Below, in pieces: positions 11,571 through 20,083 of a stretch of DNA of 64,000 nt. The number at the start of each line of letters is the position of its first letter. Position 1 is the first letter of the stretch. A model generated the notes under the pieces. That model was given only the letters and a program-made list of their open reading frames with translations, did no database searches and was not told the origin of the DNA. A program made the position numbers and the translations under genes. The DNA is from Roseiarcus sp963764955 (GTDB taxonomy: Bacteria > Pseudomonadota > Alphaproteobacteria > Rhizobiales > Beijerinckiaceae), in contig CAVXVE010000023.1 of NCBI GenBank assembly GCA_963764955.1, positions 1 to 64,000 on the forward strand, given 5' to 3'.

Positions 11571-11647
11571 CCGACGCTGCCGGGGAGCGTGGCGCAAATA
11601 ACGTCGAAGGCGCCTTGCGAGATGGCGATGCGAACCAATCGAAAGCG

Positions 11648-11761
11648 TCAGGCCCGTTGAGCCAGCATTGCTGCGTTGATGACCGCGCGCGCGGTCCATT
11701 TGCCGCCACGACCCGACGGCAGCCCGCGCTCGTTCAGCGCCTTGGCCACAATCTGCAGGCG
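11648..11761 (-). pseudogene. 3' remnant of a site-specific (serine-type) recombinase
   Basis: The minus strand reads IVAKALNERGLPSGRGGKW then TARAVINAAMLAQRA and a stop at 11648. The pattern A-x-x-LNxRGxPxxRGGKWxAxxVxN is typical of the C-terminal part of resolvase/invertase-family recombinases. The coding sequence is cut at about 11761, exactly where the uvrB-like fragment begins. The N-terminal catalytic domain is absent. It is a likely trace of the element that rearranged this locus. The match is by motif recall only. Confidence 0.5.
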
Positions 11762-12082
11762 ACGATCGCCGATCTCGACAAGCGGATGAAGGAGGCGGCC
11801 GGCAATCTCGAATTCGAGGAGGCGGCGCGGCTGCGCGACGAGATCAAGCGCCTGCAAACGGTCGCGCTCGCAATCGGCGACGATCCGCTGGCCCGGCAGG
11901 AGGCGGTCGAGGCGGAAGCCGGCGCCTACGCCGGCCCGCGCCTGTTTGGCCGCGCCGCCAACCTGCCATCGACAAGGCCCCGCAAGCCCACCGACGCCGA
12001 CATGGGTCCGCACAATTGGGGCGGCGGCGAAGCCCGGCCGAAGAGTGCGGGGAAGATGAGGGGGCGAAGGGGGAAAGGGTGA
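11762..12082 (+). pseudogene. Second copy of the uvrB 3' end
   Basis: From ACGATCGCC onward this segment repeats uvrB 9865-10182 almost exactly. It codes the UVR motif and the same polar tail, ending in its own stop at 12080-12082. I count about 13 substitutions in some 300 bases, of which all but one (Ser to Thr) are silent. That pattern indicates that both copies were once under selection as coding sequence in different genomes, rather than a recent tandem duplication followed by random decay. It has no start, promoter or helicase domain. Confidence 0.85.
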
Positions 12083-12318
12083 GACCGTACTAGGGTAGAA
12101 TCACCCAGCCCTACAGCCTGCCTATTGCAGCACCGGACACGGACGAGACTGGCTGACACAAGTCACCCTCTCCGCCTTTGGGGTTGCGGCAACACTTTTG
12201 CCCTCCACAACTCGGGCAGGTCGGCAGGCCTCGATCGCCGCAGCGTCACGCCGGCGCAAACCCCTCTTCCGTCGGGAGGGGAACTCGCGCATTCCTTCAG
12301 TTCGGCGCGGCTAACCCC

Positions 12319-12549
12319 TCAGACCAGCCGGAAGTAACCACTCTTGATCAGGGCGGGCGCGTCCCGCGCATCCACATTTTGCGTCTGCGCGCCGGCGTGA
12401 AACTGATAGTGGCGGCCGGTAGCCGCACCCCGGATGAAGACGGATGCGGACTGGGTGAATTCGATCTTTATGGTTGAACCCGGCGAGACCGTCTGCCGCC
12501 GCGTCTCGTCCCGAACCAGCGCGGCGCGCCCCTGACCACAGCATGCCAT
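12319..12549 (-). CDS. Small protein with N-terminal MACCGQ, unknown function
   Basis: 76 residues from ATG 12549, with GAGGAG 7 bases upstream. It starts MACCGQGRAALV, then has a short beta-type domain IKIEFTQSASVFIRGAATGRHYQFHAG and the ending VDARDAPALIKSGYFRLV. The CC pair at residues 3-4 and the compact beta core are the notable features. Short proteins of this general layout occur in phage-tail-like or prophage clusters, but I cannot assign a function. It lies 10 bases after the Cys-containing membrane protein and on the same strand as the 762-aa protein, so the three probably form one operon. Confidence 0.65.
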   Translation of the reverse strand: MACCGQGRAALVRDETRRQTVSPGSTIKIEFTQSASVFIRGAATGRHYQFHAGAQTQNVDARDAPALIKSGYFRLV

Positions 12550-12559
12550 GATTTGCTCC

Positions 12560-12875
12560 TCAATGATCGGGAGATTCGAAAACGATCGGCTGATTGCCCA
12601 GGCGATTGAGCAGGCATGCGGCCCCCGACACCGCCAGCCAGGCGACAAGCTGATTTCAGCGCCCCGCCCACGACGAAGAATGCGAGCGGGATGCTGACCC
12701 ACAGACTGAGGCAATTGAAGCAATCCATCAAGTTGCCCCAGATCGTCGATCCCAAGCGTCCACGGACCCGCAGCATCAGGTCCCACGGTCCGTCCTCGGC
12801 GGCCAACAGATGCGTCAGCCGCCAAGCTGCGAGGGCCGAGACCACGAAACGGAACAACGTATCGGCGTCGATCAC
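12560..12875 (-). pseudogene. DUF1360-like membrane protein, one frameshift
   Basis: The N-terminal part MIDADTLFRFVVSALAAWRLTHLLAAEDGPWDL has a hydrophobic segment. It is followed by LGSTIWGNLMDCFNCLSLWVSIPLAFFVVGG, a second membrane segment preceded by a C-x-x-C pair. The third segment, VAWLAVSGAACLLNRLGNQPIV to the stop at 12560, is in a different frame; the shift is near 12655. The CFNCxxxW motif before a membrane helix resembles DUF1360 proteins. About 104 aa when repaired. It sits between the 762-aa gene (18 bases upstream) and the MACCGQ gene (10 bases downstream). Confidence 0.6.
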
Positions 12876-12893
12876 GTCGACTCGTCGAAAACG

Positions 12894-15182
12894 TTAGATA
12901 TCGTTGATAACGTTGACGGCGAACATGATCGGTCCCGTGCCGTGGTTGTTGCCTCCGTCCCCTACCCAGGTCGTATCACTCACATAGAGCGTGATCACGT
13001 AGGCGCATCGGCAGCCGCGCGGAATTTGCCAGGGATTTGCAGCAATGCAGGGCTTGTTTGGGTCTGGCGCCGTTCCTCCGTCCAAGGCCGTTACAATGTC
13101 CCAAGAGGCCAATGTGGCAGCCTGCGCCGGGGTAGGCGCGATCGCCTGCCACAAGTTGGGGACCCGGACGTTCGGCGGGGTGCCCGGGGCTGCGCCATTC
13201 GGGGTGTAGTCCGAGGGCAGGAAGCTCCGGGGCGATCCGCCGTTGGGCTGGTACGTCAGCGAATAAGAGCCGAAATTGTCATTCGGAACCTGTTGCGTTG
13301 CAGAGACGTCAATCGGGTAGTCCCAGGCGAGGCCGATCACCGGACAGGTCGTCCCGACGTAGTCTTTGAGATGCAAATCGCCGCAGCCGATCACATTGCC
13401 GATCTGCGTGATCGCCCCGACGACCGGGAAATTGTCGATCCACACCGTGACCTGGTCTTCGCCAGCGGCGACCACCGGCGTATGGGGCGAGATCATTGGC
13501 CCCTCGTCGACTTCGAGGAAAAGGACATACCTCCCGCTGGCTCCGCTGGCCCACTTCCCGTTCGAGCTGATCGCCGGAATGCTGTAGGTGAGCGGCGGAG
13601 GGAAGGGGTTCGAGCAGGTGTCCGTTGACCAGTACGCGACCAGGTCGCCGTTGAGGATCGTGTTCGGTATGGGAAAGCCCAGGAAGCACGCGGACGACCA
13701 AGGATGCGCGGCCGTGTCGTCGTAGACGACCGGGGGAACCAGCGGCGTTCCACCCAGTGCGGTCGGGCTGGGCGTCGGCGCCGGCAGGGGTATCGCTCCA
13801 GGCGCCGGACCGAACAACGCAAGTTGATATTGCGTCATCTGGTTGCCGCACCCGAAGACGTAGGCGCTGCCGGTGACGCTGATAAGGCCGCCGATCGACT
13901 GCTCCATAGTGGGCGCCGAAACGTTCTGCACGATCTTGATGATCGAGGGACTCGGGTTGAAGGGGTCCTGTCCGATCGTCGTCTTCACCGTCGCGACCGC
14001 GCTGATTTCGATTGCGTTGATCGCGAAGTTGAAGACAGCCGAAACCTGCTGATGCAGTCCGCCGCTGCCGTAGACGTCGAGATAGACGGTCACCGTCGTG
14101 GTCGCCGGCGGCAACAGGGTCATATCCAGGTAGCCCAGGACTCCTGACGGCACCGGGGTCGTAGAAGATGGATGGGCGGGCGGTCGCGAACAATCAGGAT
14201 AGACCACCGCTGCGTTCAATGCGGGGCCGCCCAGGCTGTAGGTCAAGGCGTAGCTGGTGAACGCGGCGCCGGCAGCGGCGCCGGTAATCTCGATCCCCGC
14301 CAGATTATTGCACGCGGCGACAAAAGCGAGCGTCGAGCACGCAGGCGGAGCGTCGATCTCGGCGATGATCAACTCGAAACAACGCCGGTTTCGGGCAAAG
14401 AACTGTTCGAGACATTTCACCGCCTCAACCAGGGTTCGCGCGCGAGCAAGGCAGCAGCCGAACTCAAGCGCTGAAATGCAATAGCAGCGGCAACTCCTGA
14501 CGATGGCTTCTTTGCCATGCTCGGCCAGGGCCGCGCCGCCAAACAGCGAAGGCGCCGACTCGGCGCTGAGCAGGCGTTCGAATACCGCGCTCGTCGCATG
14601 GTCGTCGACGTTGTGGCCGATCTCGCCGGACGCGATCTTCTTCGAGATGTCGATCGGATAATCGAGATCCTTGACCTGGACCTTGATGACGTCGGCGTAG
14701 GCGCTGGAAAGGATATGAACCAGCGTGTTGAAGTCGCGCGTCTCATCGACTGTCGGCGGGTCCGACACGGGGTGACCGAGCGCCTCGCGCACACAGCGCC
14801 AATACTGGTTCACGTAATAGCCGAAGCCGCGCAATGTTCGGGGCCCGCGGCACACCAGCCAGCCGAATTCCAGGCAACAGAGGATGTGGCGATAACACCA
14901 GCGCCACTCGTTGTAATTTCCGAAAGCCGCTCGCCCTTCGTACGGAAGCAGGCGCGTGGCGACCTCTGGGGTGAAAAAGCGCTCAAACAACGCCCGGGCT
15001 TGCTCGATCTCCTGTTCGGCCGTCGGCGGATTTTCTCTGGCGGCCCGCACAAGCGTCGCCACGGATGCAGAGTGCTCGAGTTCGCGTTCGAGAATTGGCC
15101 GATAGGCGCTAAGGAAAGCGCTCAGAACAAATTCCAAATCGCCGCCCGAGGCTCCGGAACCAGCAGTAGTTTGATCGCTCAT
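12894..15182 (-). CDS. Large two-part protein of unknown function
   Basis: 762 residues, no signal peptide, ATG at 15182 with GGGAGGAC upstream. Residues 1-280 are mainly helical and rich in Cys, Trp and Tyr (NEWRWCYRHILCCLEFGWLVC, SCRCYCISALEFGCCLA). Residues 290-760 are beta-rich with two or three Ig-like segments. Repeated themes are Gly-Cys-Gly (VFGCGNQ; GNVIGCGDLHL), Pro-rich linkers, and strands such as GRYVLFLEVDEG and CAYVITLYVSDTTW. I do not recognise it as a named family. It is followed by the Cys-x-x-Cys membrane protein and the CC small protein, so all three neighbours carry closely spaced cysteines. It might be a surface, virion-like or injection-system component; that is speculation. 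Confidence 0.7.
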   Translation of the reverse strand: MSDQTTAGSGASGGDLEFVLSAFLSAYRPILERELEHSASVATLVRAARENPPTAEQEIEQARALFERFFTPEVATRLLPYEGRAAFGNYNEWRWCYRHILCCLEFGWLVCRGPRTLRGFGYYVNQYWRCVREALGHPVSDPPTVDETRDFNTLVHILSSAYADVIKVQVKDLDYPIDISKKIASGEIGHNVDDHATSAVFERLLSAESAPSLFGGAALAEHGKEAIVRSCRCYCISALEFGCCLARARTLVEAVKCLEQFFARNRRCFELIIAEIDAPPACSTLAFVAACNNLAGIEITGAAAGAAFTSYALTYSLGGPALNAAVVYPDCSRPPAHPSSTTPVPSGVLGYLDMTLLPPATTTVTVYLDVYGSGGLHQQVSAVFNFAINAIEISAVATVKTTIGQDPFNPSPSIIKIVQNVSAPTMEQSIGGLISVTGSAYVFGCGNQMTQYQLALFGPAPGAIPLPAPTPSPTALGGTPLVPPVVYDDTAAHPWSSACFLGFPIPNTILNGDLVAYWSTDTCSNPFPPPLTYSIPAISSNGKWASGASGRYVLFLEVDEGPMISPHTPVVAAGEDQVTVWIDNFPVVGAITQIGNVIGCGDLHLKDYVGTTCPVIGLAWDYPIDVSATQQVPNDNFGSYSLTYQPNGGSPRSFLPSDYTPNGAAPGTPPNVRVPNLWQAIAPTPAQAATLASWDIVTALDGGTAPDPNKPCIAANPWQIPRGCRCAYVITLYVSDTTWVGDGGNNHGTGPIMFAVNVINDI

Positions 15183-15742
15183 GACAGTCCTCCCAGCGCT
15201 TCCTCGCGAGGAAATAAATCATACAACTACTTGCCGCGCTGTGATCTGGCTCACACTATCGACGAGGTTTGGGTATAAATACTACGTACAATACACTCTT
15301 GTTGTTAAGATGTGGCATATCGGCGGCCGAAATTGCCAATTATTGAAGGAGCAGGATCAAAGTCTGGCCCATCGTATGAGAGAATTATTGGTCGCGAGAT
15401 CGTGAAGAGAGCGCGGCGACCTTGCTCCTTATCGCTGGCTCGGCTCGGGCGAAGGCATCCGGAGGTCGGGTTTCGTCGGCCTTGCGCTGCTTCTCGTTTC
15501 AGGGCTCAAAGCCCGGACATCTCTCATTCTGGAAAAGGCCAAGGCATGCGCTTTTTTCACCGCGCGTGAGTTTTCGCGCAGTTTTCTGATCGGCAAACAA
15601 AGGAGCTTGCTCGAGACCGCAACGCGGCTGGCGCGCGATTTCGATAAAAGCGCGCGGTTCTTGGCCCAACGTACGCCGGTCGAGGTGACGACCGCCGCCG
15701 GTTCGTGAGTTAGGGTGCGTTGAATCGAGGCGGCTCAAAGGA
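15183..15742. other. Gene-free region with promoter-like AT-rich stretch
   Basis: 15190-15380 is markedly AT-rich for this genome (runs such as GTATAAATACTACG, GAGGAAATAAATCAT) and lies directly upstream of the 762-aa gene, so its promoter is probably here. 15400-15742 has no ORF with coding character. A dispersed repeat copy begins at about 15743, and no gene is seen up to 16204. Confidence 0.5.
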
Positions 15743-16020
15743 AACGATAGGGGCGACAATCTCTTGCAGAAAATCAGAAGATAAGGCAAGCTCGTCCCAT
15801 GAGCAACCTCGCGCTTCCGCATTCCAAGACCGTCGGCGCCCATACCGCCGATGCCGCCCCTTTCGGGCAATGGGCGCGAGAATTTTTTCCGCCGAAAATC
15901 CCGTGTAACCCATTGAAAAGGCTCGATTCGGACGAGAGAATCCAAGGAAATCCAAGCTTTTCCAACCCTCATAAACTGGGGTTTTCGTCGCCAAAGGGCC
16001 AGCCGCCAAGAAATCCCAAA
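15743..16020 (+). repeat. Dispersed repeat, copy A
   Basis: Similar in order and sequence to 47820-48095. Shared blocks are a GAAAATC-GAAG box, a variable GC-rich centre, an A/T run in GCGAGAATTTTTTCC, TAACCCATTGAAAAG, TCGATTCGGACGA, AATCCAAGGAAATCCAAGC and a GGGGTTTTCG / CCAAGAAA block. Short ORFs are present on both strands in both copies but are not conserved in frame, so I treat it as a non-coding repeat. Confidence 0.7.
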
Positions 16021-16204
16021 CGGCCTGATCGGCTTTTAAGCGGAGGAGCCGGCGCGGCCCTTCGCGGCGTCGCGCCCCGTCTCGCCCCGCACCGATCCTC
16101 GGGCCATACAACGTGGTAACAATGTGAAATTAAAGGCCCGTCTCGTCAGCGCCCCGCCCTGCCTGTAGGCTCCCCCGTCTTCATTGATAGGACGGGGCCA
16201 TAGG

Positions 16205-17475
16205 ATGGGGGAGCAGCGAGACCTTGCCGTAGCCGGAACGCCGCGCTTCGCGACGCTGACGGCGCATCGGCTGTGGCTCGATCGACAACGCCCGCGCGCT
16301 GTTCGACTTCTTCCAGCTTCCCTCTTTCAATCCGGCGGGCGGCTTCTTCTCGCTCGACGAGAACGCGCGGCCTCTCCCGCCAAAGCCCGGACACAAAGGC
16401 GCGAACCGGCATGCGCCCGGAACCACGCGCATGGTGCATGCCTTCGCCATCGCGCATCTGCTCGGGCTTCCGGGCGCCGACCGCATGGTCGATCATGGTG
16501 TGGCGTTCCTTTGGGAGCGCATGCGCGACCGCGAGCATGGCGGCTATTTCTGGGGGGTGGACGACGAGAAGCCGACCGACGCGACGAAGCAGGCTTACGG
16601 GCACGCCTTCGTCATGCTCGCGGCCTCGTCCGCGATGTGCGTGGGCCATCCCGACGCGCCGCGCCTGCTCGCGGACGTGACGCAGGTCATCGAGGAACAG
16701 GTTCTGGGACAAGGCCGCCGGCGCGACCACGGAAGAATACAATCCCGACTGGTCGCCGATGGGCGACTTATCGCGGCCAGAACTCCAACATGCATCTCAC
16801 CGAAGCGCTGATGGCGGCCTTCGAGGCGACGGGCGAGCGCGCCTATCTCGACAAGGCGGAGAGCATCGCTTCGTTGATCATCGACCGCCACGCCCGCAAC
16901 GAAGGCTGGCGGGTGGCCGAGCATTTCAACGACGAGCTGGGAGGTCGACCGGGCCTACAAAGGCGATCCGATGTTCCGCCCGAGCGGAACGACGCCTGGC
17001 CATGCGCTCGAATGGAGCCGCCTGCTCGTCCAGCTCTGGGAGCTTGGAGGCCGCAGCAAAGGCTGGATGATCGAGGCGGCGAGAGGGCTCTTCCGCAAGA
17101 CGACATCGATCGGCTGGGACCGGGAGATTGGCGGCTTCTACTATACGCTCGACTGGAGCGATAAGCCGGACCAGACGGATCGCTTTTGGTGGCCCCTGGC
17201 CGAAGGCGTCGGCGCCGCCGCCGTGCTCGGCTCGGTCGACGGCGATCCGATTTACGAAGAATGGTACCGGCGCATCTGGAGCTTCCTCAGCGCCCATGTG
17301 ATCGACCGGACGCATGGCTGGCGCCCGGAACTCGACAGCGCGCTCCAGCCCGTCTCGCGCGTTTTCGAAGGCCGCCCCGACATCTACCACGCCGTGCAAG
17401 GCCTGCCTCATTCCGCTGTTCCCCGCCGATGGCAGCCTCACCCGGCAGCTCAAGCGCAGCGGCCTCAAGCTGTAG
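16205..17475 (+). pseudogene. AGE family epimerase/isomerase, multiple frameshifts
   Basis: An (alpha/alpha)6-barrel sugar epimerase/isomerase of the N-acylglucosamine 2-epimerase group. Pieces in order are ARFATLTAHRLWLDR-like start, ALFDFFQLPSFNPAGGFFSLDE, TRMVHAFAIAHLLGLPGADRMVDHG with YFWGVDDEKPTDATKQAYGHAFV, NMHLTEALMAAFEATGERAYLDKA, GTTPGHALEWSRLLVQLWEL with FYYTLDWSDKPDQTDRFWWPLAEG, and ACLIPLFPADGSLTRQLK to the stop at 17473-17475. At least five frame changes are needed, which makes real decay more likely here than at single-shift genes. Family members act on N-acetylglucosamine, mannose or cellobiose; the substrate here is unknown. Confidence 0.7.
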
Positions 17476-17523
17476 GGCGCTTTTGCGCAAACGCTCCTGA
17501 ACCGCAAAAGAATAGGGCGCGGC

Positions 17524-17799
17524 CTATTTGGCGGATCGCCGGCGGGAGGGCTTTCCCTCGATCTCATCCTTCGCCGTCTCGCCGCGGCGCTCCTTCGCCT
17601 TGGTATGGCGCAAATGCTCCGCGTTCTCTTTCGGGGTCTGCTGATTGGACGCGCCCGCTTCGCTCAGCGCGATGGCGACCGCCTGTCGGCGGCTCTTGAC
17701 CTTCTGTCCGCTCGTCCCCGAACGAAGCTCGCCATGCTTGAATTCGTGCATGACGCGTTCGACGGTCTCCTTCTGCGGCTCGGATTCACGCGGCGCCAT
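17524..17799 (-). CDS. DUF6496-type small basic protein
   Basis: 91 residues from ATG 17799, with AGGAGAAGG just upstream. The core VERVMHEFKHGELRSGTSGQKVKSRRQAVAIALSEAG matches a small family found widely in soil bacteria (motif MHEFKHGxLxSGxSGxKVxxRxQAIAIALSEA). The rest is charged and probably disordered. Its function is unknown; the composition would suit a nucleic-acid-binding or stress protein. A possible stress-sigma promoter lies upstream. It is divergent from the DNA ligase gene. Confidence 0.75.
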   Translation of the reverse strand: MAPRESEPQKETVERVMHEFKHGELRSGTSGQKVKSRRQAVAIALSEAGASNQQTPKENAEHLRHTKAKERRGETAKDEIEGKPSRRRSAK

Positions 17800-17833
17800 T
17801 TGCCTTCTCCTCTCGTCGCCGGACCCTCCCCAC

Positions 17834-17860
17834 AAAACTCGGATCTGGGGGAACCGTTCC
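17834..17860 (-). promoter_or_regulatory. Possible EcfG-type stress promoter for the DUF6496 gene
   Basis: On the minus strand GGAAC (17860-17856) is followed after 16 bases by AGTTTT (17839-17834), about 35 bases from the ATG. The alphaproteobacterial general-stress consensus is GGAAC-N16/17-CGTT, so the -10 differs at its first base. Weak, by pattern only. Confidence 0.25.
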
Positions 17861-18118
17861 GGGCTGGCTCCCTAGACTAAAGCCACATGCGCAGGCTTTG
17901 GCCGGCGCCTTAAGCGCGCCAGAAATCCCGCGTTGAGTTGACACTGTTCCTGCGGTCAAAAGTTTCGCGGCCGGCCGGCGCGCAGCGCCTCGCTCATGCG
18001 CCCGGCAGCCACGACAGCCAGCCTGGAACCAAGGCAGCCTGCGCTTGTTGAGCAACATCGCCGGGCGCCGGGACGCGAGCAACACATGCAGCGGGGCTTG
18101 AAAGCAGAGGCTAAGCGG

Positions 18119-19168
18119 ATGGTCGCTCGAAGAAGGCCCGGAATCGAGCTCCCCGATCTATCATCCTTGCGGCGGGACGCTGCGCCAATGGAGGCGAGAT
18201 CCGCGGACTCGCTTCCCGATGAGCCGGGCGAATGGCAATTCGAGCCGAAATGGGACGGCTTTCGCTGCCTCGCGTTCAAGGAGGGTGGCGCGGTCGAGCT
18301 TAAAGGAAAATCCGGCGCCTCTTTGAGCCGCTTTTTCCCCGAGGTTGTGGCGACGCTGCTCGAAGTCCCGTTCGAGAGATTCGTCGTCGATGGCGAACTG
18401 GTCATCGAGCTTAGCGGGCGACTCACGTTTGACGCGTTGCAAGCCCGGCTTCATCCAGCGGCGAGTCGGATCGATCGATTGTCACAGGAAACGCCAGCGC
18501 GGCTCATCCTGTTCGACATGCTGGTCGGACCCGATGGCTCGCCGGTCGGAGCCCTGCCGCTCGCCAAGCGGCGGGGGGCGCTCGAGGCCTTTGGCGAGAA
18601 GGCTGCGATTGCAGGAAAGCTCATTGTCACGCCCTGCACGCGCGATCTCGCCCAGGCGACAAGGTGGCTCGATGATTTCGACCGCGACGGAAGAGACGAA
18701 GTCGTCGCCAAGAGGCTCGACGGCAGCTATCAAAGCGGCGAGCGCGCAATGGTCAAGGTCAAGCGCTTGCGCACCGCCGATTGCGCAGTCGGAGGCTTTC
18801 GATATCTGAGCGGCAGAGCGGAAGTCGGCTCGCTGCTCCTCGGTCTTTATAACGCGCAGGGCCTGCTTGACCACGTCGGCTTCACCTCTACGATCGCCAA
18901 CGAGGAGCGCCCGGAACTGACGAGAAAGCTTGCCGCTTTACGAGCGCCGCCAGGCTTCACCGGGCGGGCGCCGGGCGGCCCCAGCCGCTGGAGCACGGAG
19001 CGCAGCGGCGAATGGGAGCCGCTACGGCCGGAGCTGGTGGTCGAGGTGCGATACGATCACGTGACGGGCAATCGGTTCCGCCACGGGACCAAGCTGCTCC
19101 GCTTCAGGCCCGACAAGCCGGCGCGACAGTGCACGATCGATCAGATCATCGCGGCGCCCCGGACCTGA
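18119..19168 (+). CDS. ATP-dependent DNA ligase (LigD/LigC ligase-domain type)
   Basis: About 349 residues from ATG 18119. An AGAGG box lies 8 bases upstream, and the N-terminus then aligns with relatives. Motif I EPKWDGFR gives the AMP-accepting lysine. Then FVVDGELVI (motif III), ARLILFDMLV, and DEVVAKRLDGSYQSGERAMVKVKR (motifs IV and V) followed by the OB-fold domain RTADCAVGGFRYL to the end. It joins nicked or broken DNA using ATP. Stand-alone enzymes of this kind often work with Ku in end joining, but no ku gene is present in this window. Upstream in-frame starts at 17996 and 18086 are possible. Confidence 0.85.
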   Translation: MVARRRPGIELPDLSSLRRDAAPMEARSADSLPDEPGEWQFEPKWDGFRCLAFKEGGAVELKGKSGASLSRFFPEVVATLLEVPFERFVVDGELVIELSGRLTFDALQARLHPAASRIDRLSQETPARLILFDMLVGPDGSPVGALPLAKRRGALEAFGEKAAIAGKLIVTPCTRDLAQATRWLDDFDRDGRDEVVAKRLDGSYQSGERAMVKVKRLRTADCAVGGFRYLSGRAEVGSLLLGLYNAQGLLDHVGFTSTIANEERPELTRKLAALRAPPGFTGRAPGGPSRWSTERSGEWEPLRPELVVEVRYDHVTGNRFRHGTKLLRFRPDKPARQCTIDQIIAAPRT

Positions 19169-19209
19169 ATCAAGGCGGAGGCGCCGGAACGAGGCGCGAG
19201 AGCGCGGGA

Positions 19210-20034
19210 TCAAGCGTTTGACGGCCAATGCTGCGGCGGCTGGTCCAGCCGCACCGCCACGCCCTTGAGCTCCGGAGACGGCGGCGGATAGAGCCGCATC
19301 ACCAGGGGATCGTGCCCCGGCACGATGTGGTCGGGGCTCGGCGCAATCGCCCTCAGCCGGCTGTAGCCCTCGAGCGTATCGCCGACATGGAAGGTCGTGG
19401 TGAACGGCCGGCCGCTGTCCATGTGTTCGTAATAGTGCGTCACGTCCGACGCGAGCACCAGCCAACCTCGCTCGGTGTGGACGCTGACGAACTGCAGGCC
19501 CGCCGAATGCCCGCCTGCGAGATGCAGGCGCAAGCCGGGAGCGAGCTCCGCGTCACCGTTGTGAAAGACGACTCGCCCGCGATAGTTGAGCCGGACCATC
19601 CCGACCACGTCCTCGACCTCGAACGCGTGCGACAGGAATGGGTGCCGCATGTATTTGCCGGTGGCGAAAACGAGCTCCGTCTCCTGAAGATGAAAGCGCG
19701 CCTTGGGGAATCGGTCGAAGTTGCCCACGTGATCGTAGTGCAGATGCGTGATGATGACGTCCTCGACGTCCGCTGCGCTGACCCCGAGCAGCTCCAGCGC
19801 ATCGACCGGATTGCGCAGATAGGTGCGCTTGCGCTGGGCCGAGACTTCCTCGGTGAAGCCGCAGTCGATGACGAACCGGCGCTCGTCGCCGACCGCAAGC
19901 CAGCAGAAATAGTCCATCGGCATAGGCCCGTCATGCGGATCGCCGCCGATGAAATTGTCCTGCCGGCGGCCCTCGCGGGTCGCGTAGCGGAGCGCGTACA
20001 CCTGATAGCGCGGGAGATCCTTGTCGTCGCCCAT
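19210..20034 (-). CDS. N-acyl homoserine lactonase family MBL-fold hydrolase
   Basis: 274 residues. The zinc motif ITHLHYDHVGN (H97, H99, D101, H102), the later HLAGGHSAG histidine, LASDVTHYYEH and DHIVPGHDP are those of the lactonase branch of the metallo-beta-lactamase superfamily. It hydrolyses an ester or lactone bond; whether the substrate is an acyl-homoserine lactone or a catabolic lactone is unknown. It is the last gene of the minus-strand catabolic run, 49 bases after the MmgE/PrpD gene. No signal peptide, so cytoplasmic. It is the second of three lactonase-like genes in 9 kb, which argues for a catabolic role rather than simple quorum quenching. Confidence 0.85.
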   Translation of the reverse strand: MGDDKDLPRYQVYALRYATREGRRQDNFIGGDPHDGPMPMDYFCWLAVGDERRFVIDCGFTEEVSAQRKRTYLRNPVDALELLGVSAADVEDVIITHLHYDHVGNFDRFPKARFHLQETELVFATGKYMRHPFLSHAFEVEDVVGMVRLNYRGRVVFHNGDAELAPGLRLHLAGGHSAGLQFVSVHTERGWLVLASDVTHYYEHMDSGRPFTTTFHVGDTLEGYSRLRAIAPSPDHIVPGHDPLVMRLYPPPSPELKGVAVRLDQPPQHWPSNA

Positions 20035-20083
20035 GTCTCCCAGCGCCCTTTATCGCTCAGGTCGGTCCGCTGCGGGCGGTGAA

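Noticed and set aside
15774..16119. Short frames on both strands of repeat copy A (for example one starting MEKLGFPWILSS on the minus strand)
   Set aside because: The matching region of copy B does not keep the same frame length or ending; similarity is at DNA level, so a coding role is not supported.
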